Source: Monodelphis domestica (taxonomy: Eukaryota > Chordata > Mammalia > Didelphimorphia > Didelphidae). From it: 64,000 bases of DNA. Each line of letters begins with the position of its first letter. Position 1 is the stretch's first letter. The translations under genes and the position numbers were made by a program. The stretch is taken from contig NC_077229.1 of NCBI RefSeq assembly GCF_027887165.1, positions 347,479,380 to 347,543,379 of the forward strand, read 5' to 3'. Of the stretch, positions 35,029-46,179 are shown one piece after another. The notes beneath the pieces were generated by a model. That model had not been told where the DNA came from and ran no database searches. It saw only the letters and a program-made list of their open reading frames with translations.

Positions 35029-35290
35029 TTCTTTCCTTCCTTCCTTCCTTCCTTCCTTCCTTCCTTCCTTCCTTCCTTCCTTCCTTCCTTCCTTCCTTCC
35101 TTCCTTCCTTCCTTCCTTCCTTCCTTCCTTCCTTCCTTCCTTCCTTCCTTCCTTCCTTCCTTCCTTCCTTCCTTCCTTCCTTCCTTCCTTCCTTCCTTCC
35201 TCCCTCCCTCCCTCCCTCCCTCCCTCCCTCCCTCCCTCCCTCCCTCCCTCCCTTCCTCCCTCCCTTCCTCCCTCCCTCCCTTCCTCTCTC
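35029..35290. repeat. Long (CTTC)n/(CCCT)n tract
   Basis: About 170 bp of perfect CTTC units passing into about 85 bp of CCCT-type units, all pyrimidine on the plus strand. On the cadherin transcript strand it is pure purine (GAAG/GGGA), about 0.8 kb upstream of an exon acceptor. The long Lys/Glu/Gly/Arg or Phe/Leu/Pro/Ser frames across it are artefacts. Confidence 0.99.
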
Positions 35291-35434
35291 TTTCTCTCTT
35301 TTGCTGTCTCTCTCTCAAGAATTTTCTAACATAAAGTATATAGGATTACAAAGAGAATCAATTATATTTAAATATAATTATGAAAACATATAAAACTTCT
35401 CAAGTTCATGGAATTCAGGTTAAGAATCTTTGGT

Positions 35435-35560
35435 GTAGTAGAAAGATCCTGAAGTCAGAAATGATCTGAGTTCTTAAATCTCACCTTGGATATCACTAGC
35501 TATGTGTCTTCAATTGCCTCATTTGTAAAATGGGGATAACAATTGTGGTACACTACACAA
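35435..35560 (-). repeat. MIR fossil
   Basis: 'cctgaagtcagaaatgatctg', 'caattgcctcatttgtaaaat', 'ggggataacaattg'. Confidence 0.7.
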
Positions 35561-36889
35561 TATCAGAAATTTCTATGTGTTTATTAGTTTTGATACATTT
35601 GCTTTTTCTTCCTCTTTTAAAAAATCTCTTGTAAAAATATCATTGTGATTTCAGCAAAGGCTGGGGAAGAAATAGAGTGGGAACTATAAGTGATATAAAA
35701 ACAAAAGATTTATCTCCCTTCTAGGGTGGATGTGGGACTCGAATGAAATAAGTGTAGAAATACACAAAGAATGTTAAATCACAAATGTTCAAATCCTAGA
35801 TAAAAGTTAGCTATTATTATCATTTGCTTAAAACTACATTATTTTAGCTTAAGTTCATCAAATTTCCTCCAGCATAAGCTTGAACTATATACATTATGAT
35901 GTTCTATAATGATTGTTTTTTGGCATTCCCAATATTCTTCAAATGTGTCTAAACTATAGAAAAGGTCCATTTTTACAAAAAAAGAAAAAATATATTTGAG
36001 AAGAGGAAGAACTTGAGAAATGCATTAGAGCATGTTAATGATGACACATAAAAATCCAAGTATCTAGTCAGTATAACAAAATCTACTATCATTTTGATTC
36101 ATTTAGTTATTTATTTGCCTATTCATTCATCTATGCATCTATCCATTTCTCTGATCTCTGTTTATCTTTTATCTGTATTTCTGTGCTAGAGTTTACTGTC
36201 TCCTGGTCTAGACTAAGGTTTGCAACTGGATGTATAGTCTTTAGAACTCCTCTGTCAGTATGTAAATATATATGTAAATTATATATACACATATATGTAC
36301 ACATACAAAATACACATATATATCTGTATCATAAACACTGAAAAGGTCAATATTCCAGAATTGAACAAGAAGAGGAAAACAGGCTGGGTTGTTTTGGGGA
36401 AATTTTATAATTCTCTTAATGATCTTACCTCTCTGAGATAAAGAATCATCTCTTGAACACTATATTCATAGTTATTCAATATCAAGACATCATACAGGTA
36501 TAAGTTAATAGAAACTGAGTTTGAAACCTAAATTTAAATATTACTCCAAAGGCCGCCATGGTTGTGAAAAGGATAAAATACATTATAAATGAGAAATTTA
36601 CATCAGAAGTTACGTAGAGGATGCCATCCAAAAAACAGATGATGGGAATGGACAGGTCAGTGAGTGAAAGCAAAGGACAGCTTCCTTGATAGACTTGAAA
36701 TATTAGAATGCTTGAAACATGGTAATTTTGTCTGAAGACCTTTGTGACTATCACACAAACTAGGTCAGAACTCATGGGTTGTCATCTACATTATTAGAGG
36801 GAATATCTACCTTGTTGAGATCATAGATCTGATGGAGCATTGGACTATTTTCATCTACAAGTGTTCAGATACTACCTCCTGCATGAAGC
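35561..36889. other. Cadherin intron with AT microsatellite
   Basis: No exon recognised. A TA/TATG-rich tract lies at about 36253-36335. A 97-codon minus frame (36482-36775) is hydrophobic but matches no family I know and has no splice or repeat context to support it. Confidence 0.4.
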
Positions 36890-37055
36890 CTTTCATAGTA
36901 TCCTCAGCTGTAAAATACAGGGTTAAATGATTGCCCAGAGTTGCAAAGCTAGTAAGTGTTTGAAGCCATATTTGAACTCAGGAAGACTTGTCTTCATGAC
37001 TCTAGGCCCAGTGCTCAGTCTATTGTGCCACCTAATTGCTGTAGCCAAGTTGTAC
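36890..37055 (+). repeat. MIR/CORE-SINE fossil
   Basis: 'gattgcccagagttgcaaagc', 'tttgaactcaggaagacttg', 'ctattgtgccacctaattgc'. Confidence 0.7.
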
Positions 37056-37150
37056 AAGGCTTTAAAAGTAAAAGAGAGAAGCTTCCATTTAATCCTAGAG
37101 ATAACAAGGAGCCACTGAAATTTGTTGTGTAGGGTAGTGATTTGATCCAG
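37056..37150 (+). repeat. Old marsupial interspersed repeat (module copy 5)
   Basis: 'gtacaaggctttaaaagtaaa', 'catttaatcctagagataac' and 'aaggagccactgaaatttg' match the later part of the module seen at 1700-1830. Confidence 0.55.
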
Positions 37151-37924
37151 AGACCTGCATTGTCTAAGTGGGATGTCTTCACAAACATAGTGTGGATTTG
37201 GATGTCTCAGATCTTTTCCTAAGGAATGAACTGTAAAGTATATTTGTAGATAAAACTGGCATGAGAAAATGTTACATGTTTATTCTTTCTGCTGAAAATA
37301 TGCTGACCACTGCTTTAAATACTACTCCAAGGGATGAATCCTTTCTTTTCCTAGCTAGCCTGTCCTAGTGGCCCTTCACATGTATTGGTGTTGGCTCCAA
37401 AAATGGATACTTGAAATTGACCCAAAGTAACTCTTAAGAAATCTTGGACCCAATATTTTGCAACATTTTTTCTCTATACGGGTATTGTACCAAATGTCAG
37501 TGTGGGGAGAAAAAAAGCACAATCACTCCACAGGCAATCTGATAGGATGTGATATGATATCCTACAAATCAATAGTTCTTTTATTCTTTCCTATGATTTT
37601 CTTTCCAAAACCTACTCCTCAGGGGTAGAGGGCTATTTTCGCAAGTAGGGTTCCCTGTAAAGTAGATAAATGGAAAACACAGATAACTTCTGCCCAACAA
37701 AATATCAGAGGTCATAGAATATAGCTATTACAGACTGAGGTTTTGGTTGACTTTCATATAGAATTATCAAACCGATTTTGGAACACAAAATGGGAAAAGC
37801 TAAAATAAGTAGTTTTGATTTTTTTAGAGATTTGCTTCTGTGAGACAGCCTTTGTAGCAAAGGAGATTACAGTGAATTTGAAGAGAACTAAGCAAAAGAA
37901 TGATAAATGAGAATCTACCTGTTA
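37151..37924. other. Cadherin intron, no exon seen
   Basis: No recognised gene or repeat. Confidence 0.4.
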
Positions 37925-38070
37925 GCTGAACTATATGAGCTCCAGGAGGGCAAGATCCTATTTTATCTCATTTGTGTATCTCCCCACACCATCCAACCAA
38001 AAAGGTCAAGTTCCTAGCCCCAAGTTTTCCCAATAGGTATTTAATAAGATTTTGTTGTTGTTGTTGTTGA
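37925..38070 (+). repeat. L2 3'-end fossil
   Basis: 'atgagctccaggagggcaaga', then 'ctcatttgtgtatctcccca', ending in a (TTG)n run at 38054-38069. Confidence 0.6.
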
Positions 38071-38199
38071 ATTAGATCTAAAAACATTAAGGGGGGATGT
38101 TCGAGACCAATATTAAAGTCTCTCTTATTATGAGTATTCATTACTCATTACTACGTGTTTTTTTTTTCTTAAGATATTTTTATAAAAAGAATTCTAGAG

Positions 38200-38320
38200 A
38201 GGTTTCATGGATCACTGGATAGAGAGCTGTAGGCCTGGGATAAAATTCTACTTGTGACATATACTGGCTGTGAGACCATGGACAAGTCACTTCACCTTAG
38301 TGTTTTAGGTAACTCTCTAA
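38200..38320 (+). repeat. SINE fragment
   Basis: 'catggatcactggatagagag', 'tgagaccatggacaagtcactt': head part of a tRNA-SINE or MIR, truncated at the 3' side. Confidence 0.55.
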
Positions 38321-38484
38321 GACTACACATTTAGAACATACTAACCTGATTTGACAAAGGGAATTTCTTCACCTTATAATTCTCTATACCAATGACATTA
38401 CAAGTATACTCCCTAAAGCATCAATGATATGAAGGAAATGTTGATTGCATTAAAGAAGTGAACACAAACTGATAGGCTTTGCTA

Positions 38485-38690
38485 TTTATAGAATCATAGA
38501 TTTAGAAGTAGAAGGTACCTTAGAGACCATTTTGTCCAATTCCCTTATTCTGTAGATGAGAAATAGAGGCCCAGATATATTAAATGATTTGTCCAAGGCT
38601 ATACAGATAGTAGGCTCCAAAGTGGAATTTGAACCTAGGTTCTCTGACTCCAAAGCAGGTTACTTTATAGTGTATCATGCTGAATAAAGT
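38485..38690 (+). repeat. MIR/CORE-SINE fossil
   Basis: 'agaatcatagatttagaagta', 'gaaggtaccttagagacca', 'tagatgagaaatagaggcc', 'gaatttgaacctaggttctct'. Confidence 0.75.
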
Positions 38691-39119
38691 TTTGTTTCCT
38701 CATGTTAAGTATTGGATTTCATATTGAAAAGGATCTCTATTTAGTGGAACAAGGCTTTAAATTCCCCTAATTTTTAAACTAGTTTAACAGTTGGTCTCTT
38801 TAGATTCAGCCATAATTAGGTAAGGAAACTAGATTTGCCTGAGAGGATCCTGAAATTTAGAGGTATAAACTTCCTCTATTGATTTCTAGCCCACTAGCCT
38901 TGTACCTTTGGTGATCCCAACTCATGGCCCCTTTACATCCATAATGTAGTCTTACCTCTTCCCTTGCTTTGTTCCAAGTTACATCTTACTCCCATGGCAC
39001 TTGGTTCTGCTATATGTGCTTCCTATTCTGGTTGCATTTGGAAGTTGAGATGATAGAAAAGGCAAAGCTATTCTGCTACCATCAAAATACTATAATATGT
39101 TTTACTTTTTTTTTTTCAC

Positions 39120-39350
39120 TAGTATGAAGGTTTCATAGTGAATAGAGTGCCGGACTTGGAGTCAGGATGACTTCAAATATAACCTCAGATACTTACTAGC
39201 TGTGAGACCCTGGGTAAGTAATTTCAACCTTTTTGCCTTAGTTTACTCATCTTTAAAATGAGCTCTAGAAGGAAAAAGCAAACTATTCCAGTATCTTTGC
39301 CAAGAAACCATCAAATAATGTCATGAAGAATTGGACAAAATCAAAATAAC
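39120..39350 (+). mobile_element. Marsupial SINE (family II)
   Basis: 'ggtttcatagtgaatagagtg', 'cttggagtcaggatgacttc', 'gtgagaccctgggtaagta', 'ccagtatctttgccaagaaac'. Confidence 0.85.
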
Positions 39351-40245
39351 TGAAGAAAAACAACATGCATGCACACATACATTCCTATTTTTAAGTATCA
39401 TAATTATGAACAGTAGAGAATATTTGTATGGTTGAAAGAATAGTAGATGTGTAGAATTTTTGAGCAGGAAAAGGCCTTAGAGATCATCAAGTCCAGTCCT
39501 ATAATAACATTAACAACAACAACAACAACAACAGCAACACATTTTGAGGCTGTATTTGAACTCAAGTCTCCCTGACTTCATATCTGGTGCTCTATCTAAT
39601 TAAGAGTACTGATAGAGCATTGTTATGGTTGTATCTTTATCCTTAACTATCTCTGTTCTTTTTTTTCAAGATATGTTTATTACTTCCCCTCCTTTGTTGG
39701 TGCTTGTATACAGATGCTACTTTCTGTCTTTTCTGATTCCCCTTTCTAGCTCATTTTCTCCCACTTTCTCTAAACTCTTTCGGCACATTGGCATAGCAGT
39801 AAAGAAGAATCACAACCAGTCAGGGAAATGAAAAAGAATCTTTGGAGCCAGAAGGGAAAGTGCTTCATCCCTGACACCCTGTGGATAAACTTAAAAAGGC
39901 ACTAGTTGTTTAAAAAAAAAGTCAGATTCTCTCCCCTATACTAGCTCAATGGGCTTTTCTCCTACCTTTGAGCAAATCTGTATGAATTAATAGAAATTCT
40001 CCTTTAGCTTCAGATGTACAAACCTGCAGCAGGTCTACCGGAGGGAAGCTGGAGCTGCTGGGACATATGTAGCTGAGAAACATGCTTTAGAGAAAAGTGG
40101 GCAGAACTGCATGACCTTCAAGTCCTCCCTAAGCAGCAGGTATCATTTGGTGTTACTAAAAATACCATTGTAATGGAAAGCATCACCAGCCCAACTCTCA
40201 AAATGAGCATTGCCATAACTAACGGTCTGTGGCTACTCTCATTAC
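39351..40245. other. Cadherin intron, no exon seen
   Basis: A MIR fragment (about 39470-39600) with an (AAC)n run at 39506-39533; otherwise unclassified. Confidence 0.45.
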
Positions 40246-40363
40246 CTTGATTGTCCCTTAGAGTGAAGTTGGGGTTGTTAGCTGCCTCAGGAGCCAAGCT
40301 GTAGTAGAAGTGCTGACCATCTTGTGGGTCATCCTGGTCTATTGCGCTCACGGTCTGAATCAG
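40246..40363 (-). CDS. CDH20: Type II cadherin exon: EC5
   Basis: 118 bp, minus strand, acceptor CCATAG and donor CAAG|GTAATG. It encodes LIQTVSAIDQDDPQDGQHFY and on to NPNFTLRDNQ, the N-terminal half of EC5 with the conserved A-x-D-x-D-D calcium-binding segment. In classical cadherins this repeat sits next to the membrane. The last base (G) joins the next exon's AC to give Asp. It is preceded by 2.84 kb and followed by 6.0 kb of intron. No defect is seen. Confidence 0.95.
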
Positions 40364-41194
40364 CTATGGAAGGACATAAAGGAAACAGGGTGAAGTAGCT
40401 ATAGCCAATTGAAAAACTCCCACAGCTCATGAAAACCCAGAGTTCTTGCTATCCAACAAGTGCCTTGCTAAGCCAAGAAAACAATGAACCAACCAGATAA
40501 CAACAGCTCTCTGACACCAAAAAAACCCACAAGTTTCCCCAAGAATGACAGAGCCATGGAAGTGTCAGCAAATTAAAAGGTTTTGCATGAAGTTTACTCA
40601 GTAGAATTGCAGCCATGGACATTGTGTCCTTATACAAAGAGCAAACCTCTCCTCTTTTCATTCTCTGTCCATTCTGTGTTTCTAGGAAAATTCTTTTTTT
40701 CTTGAACATGGATTGGATTTTATGACCACTGAAGTCCCTTCCAATTCTCATATTTGGAGTTTTTGTGAATGGAACTTCAACAATTCAAGCAAATGTTCAG
40801 TTTAACAATTCACAGGCAAGGAATTGGAATTGTATTCAGCCTTTTCTCAATTATTTTTTCAATGCATTATATAAGCCATCAAATTGAACAAGTTTGTGAA
40901 ATAAGGGTGAATAAAAATATAAAGATTATTTTTTCTGTTACAGAAAAGTTATTCTATCTTATGTATATATACAGATCAGAAAAGTGTGTGGTTATTGCCT
41001 AGTGGATTCATGAAGATGTTTTAAAGGCTTTGGATATGGAGATATTATACAGTGATGTTTAGAAAAAGTGGAATCTATGCATATCAGAATAGAAAGCACA
41101 AGGGATAGGTAAAGACAATCACAGTTTCTATTCAAGAATGACTGGTATAGATAGTCCCCAATTTACAAATGAGCCTGACATAAAAAATACAGGC
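40364..41194. other. Cadherin intron, no exon seen
   Basis: Unclassified. A 100-codon minus frame (40449-40751) has no recognisable domain. Confidence 0.4.
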
Positions 41195-41390
41195 AGCTAT
41201 TCCTGTTTCATTCCATCCCACCCCATTCCATTTCATCGTATTCCATTCTATCCCATTTCACTCCATCCTATTTAATTCCATTCTATTCCATCCAACTCTA
41301 TGTGATCCCAGCCCATGTGATTTTATTCCATTTTATCCTATTGTCTCTCCTTCCCTTCCTTTCTACCCCATTCCATTATTCTATGTTACG
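41195..41390. repeat. Degenerate (ATTCC)n-type pentamer tract
   Basis: About 190 bp built from diverged ATTCC/ATCCC/ATTCT pentamers, plus strand. Confidence 0.85.
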
Positions 41391-41784
41391 CAAATAGAGA
41401 CCACACTACCATAGCCACACAGGCTGCATTTGGAATCATGTTGAAGAAATGAAGAGCTTTGAGAGAATCCATTGGTTCAGATATGGAGTATGGGAAGAAA
41501 TTGTGAAAGCATGTATAGTTCAGGGGTATTGTCCTTGGGATCAGATTTCTAAGCAGAAAAGGCTTGTCATCATTGAGATTATATTTTATGCAATTCTGCC
41601 TGATGCTAAAGGAAGTAATGTTAGATATCTTCTAATCTTTGAAGGGCCATCACACTTTCTCTTTGGCCTTAGAGGCAAGAACTAGGAATAATTATTGATA
41701 TTGAAGAGATACAGATTTAGACTTGGTATAAGGGTAAATTTAAAACCAATTTGAGCAATACAGAAGTGGAATAAGTTGTCTCTG

Positions 41785-42025
41785 GGCAGAAGTTCTTAAC
41801 TTGGGGTTCATGGACCCCCAAATGAGTCTGAGGGAAAATTATAAGTGGATATGTGAACTTATAAGGGAAAATTATTTCTTTATTTCATTATAATTGATTT
41901 CCTTGTTGAACCTATGTATTTTATTTTATATAATCAAAACACTCCTCCAAAAGGGGTCTATAGGTTTTACCATCTGCCAAAGGAGTCTATGACACAAAAA
42001 AAATTATGGACTCTTGCTCTAGAGA
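41785..42025 (+). mobile_element. hAT/Charlie-like DNA transposon fossil
   Basis: The left end 'cagaagttcttaacttgggg' with 'ttcatggaccccc' and the right end 'tatggactcttgctctag' resemble MER5/Charlie non-autonomous hAT elements with imperfect terminal inverted repeats. No transposase is present. Confidence 0.6.
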
Positions 42026-42169
42026 TAGTGGGTTCCCCCCTCCCCACATCTTCAAATGGAGGTTTGGTAACTTCTCAGGCATATACTCAGGGAGAGATTG
42101 GCCAGGATTCCTTAAAAGGTCAAGAAATGCAACTCTGGAGAGGTTCATGAGGGATCTGCCATTTGAGAT

Positions 42170-42395
42170 AGTTAGGTTACATAGTAGAGCATTGGGCTTA
42201 GAGTCAGATAGACCTGCCTTAGATATTTTCTAGATATATTATGCCAGCAAATCACTTATCCTCAGTCTCCTCAACTGCAAAAATGGGGATAATTATCTCC
42301 CAGGGTTGTTGTGAGGAGCAAACGAGACAATATTTGTGAAGTGCTAATCACAGTTCTTGGTATAGAGTAGGTGAATAAATGCATATTTCCTTTCT
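42170..42395 (-). repeat. MIR fossil
   Basis: 'gcattgggcttagagtcagat', 'agtctcctcaactgcaaaaat', 'cccagggttgttgtgaggagc', 'ataaatgcatatttc'. Confidence 0.85.
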
Positions 42396-43136
42396 CCCTT
42401 CATCTCTCAATAGGAAGCAATTTAACTATTGTTCTTTTAGCTCAGTTTGAGATCAGCATTGAGAGAATGACATTTTTCTTTCTTTTTTATTTTTTTTTGG
42501 AATGTAAGAGAATAATTTTGGAGTATATGGCAATTAGTAAGTATAGAGAGGGTAGGGTGCCATGTTGTATATTTTAATCAGCATGAGAGAATCGAGTACC
42601 CAGGGAAAATCTGAGTGAAAATATCATTGGAAGATGAAGAAGGTTTTCATACATTAAGAGAAAAAGATATCAGATAAACCATTTATGTTAATCTTTTGTA
42701 ACCAGAATGCTGAAGAAAAGAGGAGGAAACTATTTTCTTCTACTTCCCTTCCTCCTGTTATCATATACTCCCTACAACCCTATTTCCCAGGTCCAAGAAC
42801 TTAAGCTAATATTATTTAGTTCAGCAGCTCTATTGGTTAAATGGTCTTTTGTGTGCTACTTTGGGAACCTAACCACAATTTATAACACTGTGCCTATGGA
42901 AGAATACATTCAGAGCTTTGAAAGACTGATCTTTATACATATTTTAGAAGAATAACTTGTAGGGAAATGTTGAAGCTTAATGTATGACTGATTTATTGTA
43001 ATAAGAACTCTTTAAGAGATGGTTTCCTGAGCTACACACCCATTTTCTGCACTGGGGAGCAATCATCAATGAAAAAGACAATTCACTTTCCAGCATTTGG
43101 AATAGTGCTTGACACATTGTAAGCGTTTAATGAGTA
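42396..43136. other. Cadherin intron, no exon seen
   Basis: No recognised gene or clear repeat; the 82-codon plus frame at 42707-42955 has no known domain. Confidence 0.4.
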
Positions 43137-43176
43137 CTATTCATTTATTCATTCATTCATTCATTCATTCATTCAA
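43137..43176. repeat. (ATTC)n microsatellite
   Basis: About 9 units, 28 bp below an exon boundary on the donor side. Confidence 0.97.
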
Positions 43177-43203
43177 AGGTCTCACTCATGTGGGTCTACT
43201 CAC

Positions 43204-43325
43204 CTGCCCCGCTTTGGCATTTTCACATACAAAGGCTTCATAGAATCGGGGAAACTCAGGAGCATTGTCATTCACATCCAAGACCTTCACTGTGACGGAA
43301 ACACTTCCAATTTGTGAGGGGTTGT
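43204..43325 (-). CDS. CDH20: Type II cadherin exon: EC4/EC5 boundary
   Basis: 122 bp, minus strand, acceptor CTTCAG and donor CAG|GTGAGT. It encodes NPSQIGSVSVTVKVLDVNDN followed by APEFPRFYEAFVCENAKAGQ. DVNDNAPEF is the canonical calcium-binding linker that ends EC4. Calcium at these linkers stiffens the ectodomain for cell-cell adhesion. The first two bases complete a codon begun in the 59876-60012 exon, and the exon ends in phase 0. It is preceded by a 16.6 kb intron that holds the ERV. Confidence 0.96.
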
Positions 43326-44419
43326 CTGAAGATCAAAAGAGAAATAGAATACAGACAGAATAAGCTATTCAGAGGTCTAGGAAAAACAACTAATTGAAGG
43401 AAGAATGTATTTACTTGTTCATACTGATTGCTCCTAAATCAATGTAGGAACCATATATAAATAAAAACATAAACATAGACCATGATACACACCTAATGTA
43501 AAGAGTCAGGTAAGAAGACAATGAAAGACTGAGAAAGAACCAGGGATATTGGAGGGAAGAAAGAACAGATTCCTAGGTAAAGGGAACAGACATGAGGAAT
43601 AACAGGTACCAATTTTTTTGAAGAAAAAGACTCAGAATTCCTGGCTTAGCTTTGCCTTAAGATTTTAAGTATATCCCAAAAGCCAACCTTGCTCTCTGTG
43701 CTTTATTTAAGATAGTGCACTTCTAATCTGATATACAGTCTAGTCCTAGGTCATAGTACTAAGGACTTCTGCTTTGAATTATATTTTATTGCAATGCAAA
43801 TAACTCAACACTTAGGGATTAAGCTAAAGGTATTCCAGAGGAATGAGCATAATGGTTAGAATGGTATAATGGATAGAGCACTAGGTCTGGAGTCAAAAAG
43901 ATTTGAGTTCAGATCTTGCCTCAGTTGGGTCCTACTTCATACATGCAACTTTGATAAAACTTATATTTGAAATCCAGCATTCCCAGCATTGTCCCACCCA
44001 TATCCCTTTTCTGACTTGGCCTCCATTCTATTTACAGCAGAACTGAAGTGAATAAACATTGTGAAGTTTCAAAGATGAAAGTCTATAAAAGGATGAGAAA
44101 CATCTCTTTGCAGCAATGCTATTTTATTAACTTTGCCCAAATGCCTTCTTGGCTCACTTTTCATCCCACAAAGTACCTCCTCTTAAAAAAAGATTTCCCC
44201 TAATACTCCCACTCACCCAACATTAGTATGGCTTTGTGAACACCTTGTTGATCTCCATTTCCTTGAAGGAAGCAAAGTCTATATTTGTTCTCTTAAGGTA
44301 TCTTCCATTTTCCTTATATGACAGACTAGTTCCTTTAGGGTAGAGTCTATTTCTTATACACTTATGTCTTGCACAGTGAATATTTAATTATCCTAGGGAA
44401 AAAAAAACCCTTCCAAGCT
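43326..44419. other. Cadherin intron, no exon seen
   Basis: Unclassified except for a complement-type SINE head at about 43850-43940 ('tggatagagcactaggtctgg'). Confidence 0.45.
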
Positions 44420-44540
44420 AGAAAGGTTTTTAGAGACTACTTCATCCTACTCCTTATTTTACAGATGAAGAAACTGAGGCCCAAGTATGTTAGGTGACTT
44501 GTCGAAAGTCATGGAGATTGAAACCATCAAAGGTAGGATT
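44420..44540 (+). repeat. MIR/CORE-SINE fossil
   Basis: 'ccttattttacagatgaagaa' then 'actgaggcccaagtatgttag' and 'gtgacttgtcgaaagtcat'. Confidence 0.75.
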
Positions 44541-44649
44541 TTAGCTTATTTCTTCTGACTGTAAAGTCAGTACATTGAAATGACTTACAGACACTAATTT
44601 TCTTTCATAATGACAAACCTATTGGAAGTCACCTAGTTCAATCTGTCTG

Positions 44650-44801
44650 ATCTAATCTAATTAATATTTATTAAGTACCTACTACGTGTCAAGCACTTTA
44701 CTAAGTGCTGGAAAGACAAGTGATAAAACTGTAGATAATCTCTGCATCCAGAGGAGCTTACAATTTCAATGGGGAGACAACACACAGTGGGAGGAAGGAA
44801 G
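44650..44801 (+). repeat. Old marsupial interspersed repeat (module copy 6), left part
   Basis: 'aatatttattaagtacctact', 'gtcaagcactttactaagtgc', 'gaggagcttacaatttcaatg'. It is split by the ERV insertion and appears to resume at 58433. Confidence 0.65.
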
Positions 44802-44805
44802 GTAG
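44802..44805. repeat. ERV A target-site duplication, left
   Basis: GTAG directly before the 5' LTR, matched by GTAG at 58429-58432. A 4 bp duplication is typical of gammaretrovirus-like (class I) ERVs. Confidence 0.75.
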
Positions 44806-46108
44806 TGTGACAGAGGCTGGCACTAGAGAAAAAGTGCCAAGCTGAAGAGTATGTGAAATTGATCACCTCTAGGGGGGAGGGTATGGGGTGCTCAGGGAGG
44901 AGTAATATCTGTGGTATGGAGGGCTTGTCGTGCCCTCCTAGGGCAGCTCTCTAGCCTCTGACCCTCACCTGACACCCAGCTCTCACTTGTGGCTCCTAGT
45001 AGCTGCTAGCATGTGGCAGCGGCCACACCCCGGGCAACGGCTTCGACAGTCCAGCTAAACCTTGTGAAGGTAGCCATCGGGTCATCGACCTCTGGTGAAC
45101 CAGGGCTTTGCTCACCCAGCATGTGAAGACTGCTTTGGCAGAACAGGCAGAAGACCAACAAGAAGGTTCAACGGCTGAGATGGCGATATAGCAAGGCACT
45201 GTGGAGTGCTTAGGGTGTGTTGGAGCATAAAGGACAACAAAGCCATCCAATGCAGCTGAGAAGGTCTCCAGGTATAATGACTTTTCAGGCCACTGGACCC
45301 AGGCTTCCAACGCCGAGAGAGTGGGACTGTCTCTGTGCATCGACTTTTCCACTTAAATCTTCATGCACAAGTGTCTTTGTGCACAAAAACGCACAAAGAC
45401 AATTGTCATCCTCAGTTACTGAGAGACTACTACTAGGGGGGAGGGGCCCAGGACTTTGGAATCTTGAGGAGGGGAAGACTCTGGCTGGAGGAGAGAGCAG
45501 TGAGGCCCTCATTTGGGAGAGGTAGATAAAGACTTTCTCTTGAGGGTCACCCACTTTTCCTGCTGGTGACTGGATGGAAATCCTTCCTTCCAACACTTCC
45601 CAATTGAAGGGACTTCTGAAGAGAAACCTGAGCAGACTTGACCTCAGCTCCTGTTGCCCAGGGGTGAGTCAACCTGACTTTCTTTCAGGGGGCTCAGGCT
45701 GCCAAGGCCTGAGTTCTCCCCAGACTTGAGGAGGGAGGGGAAAGGGTTTAGATGGAGACAGGGACCCCCTTTCCCCACTTTACTTTTCCCATTCTTCTCT
45801 GCACTGTTATTCCTTTTGCATTACCTGATTGAGTTGACATTTAAAACTTATCTATTCCCCAAGCTGAGTGTGAGTGAACAGATCAAGGTGAAACCCTTTG
45901 TTCTTGAGTAGTGGAGGGGGGTCAAGAGGGACAAGAGTGAATCAGGAGAGCATCTTTAGCTAAGGAGGGAAGCCAGAAGGGGGAAAATCCTCAAACCCCC
46001 TCTCCTCTCATATTACATCAGCCTGTCTCCCCTGAACCCTGCTTTGAGAAAGGGGGATTCTCCTCTCTTTCCCCCTCTCAATACTGAAAGTCTTATTTTT
46101 TTAATACA
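44806..46108 (+). repeat. 5' LTR of ERV A, with an insertion
   Basis: Starts TGTGACAGAGGCTGGCAC and ends AATACA. It is 1303 bp against 756 bp for the 3' LTR; the excess is a 551 bp retroposon (44882-45432). The remaining parts align along their length, for example at 'tttcctgctggtgactgga', 'aaacctgagcagactt' and 'cttatctattccccaagctg'. Confidence 0.9.
44882..45432 (+). mobile_element. GC-rich retroposon inserted in the 5' LTR
   Basis: A 551 bp block absent from the 3' LTR, flanked by the perfect 13 bp direct repeat CTAGGGGGGAGGG (44869-44881 and 45433-45445). It is much richer in GC and CpG than its surroundings. It lacks a poly(A) tail and ends in a short ACTACTA run, preceded by a perfect 11 bp-stem hairpin (45372-45401). 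Long direct repeats with no A tail point to an RTE/BovB-type LINE or a SINE mobilised by one; the family is not proven. Its open frames look fortuitous. Confidence 0.75.
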
Positions 46109-46110
46109 GA

Positions 46111-46128
46111 TGGCACCCTAGATTTAAA
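46111..46128 (+). promoter_or_regulatory. Primer-binding-site-like sequence of ERV A
   Basis: TGGCACCC begins two bases after the 5' LTR's terminal CA, where a tRNA 3' CCA would pair. The tRNA species cannot be assigned by eye. Confidence 0.55.
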
Positions 46129-46179
46129 AGAACCACATGTATTAAAAAAAAAGCTTTAGTGACTGTCACCAACTGCCAT

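Noticed and set aside
34965-35334. Open frames of 117-119 codons on both strands (Lys/Glu/Gly/Arg-rich or Phe/Leu/Pro/Ser-rich)
   Set aside because: They are the translation of the CTTC/CCCT microsatellite, which has no stop in several frames.
36482-36775. 97-codon hydrophobic minus-strand frame inside a cadherin intron
   Set aside because: No known family, no splice context and no repeat of cadherin motifs; length is compatible with chance in AT-rich DNA.
44996-45596. Three overlapping frames of over 100 codons in the 5' LTR region
   Set aside because: They lie in the GC-rich retroposon, where stops are rare, and occur on both strands with no conserved motif.
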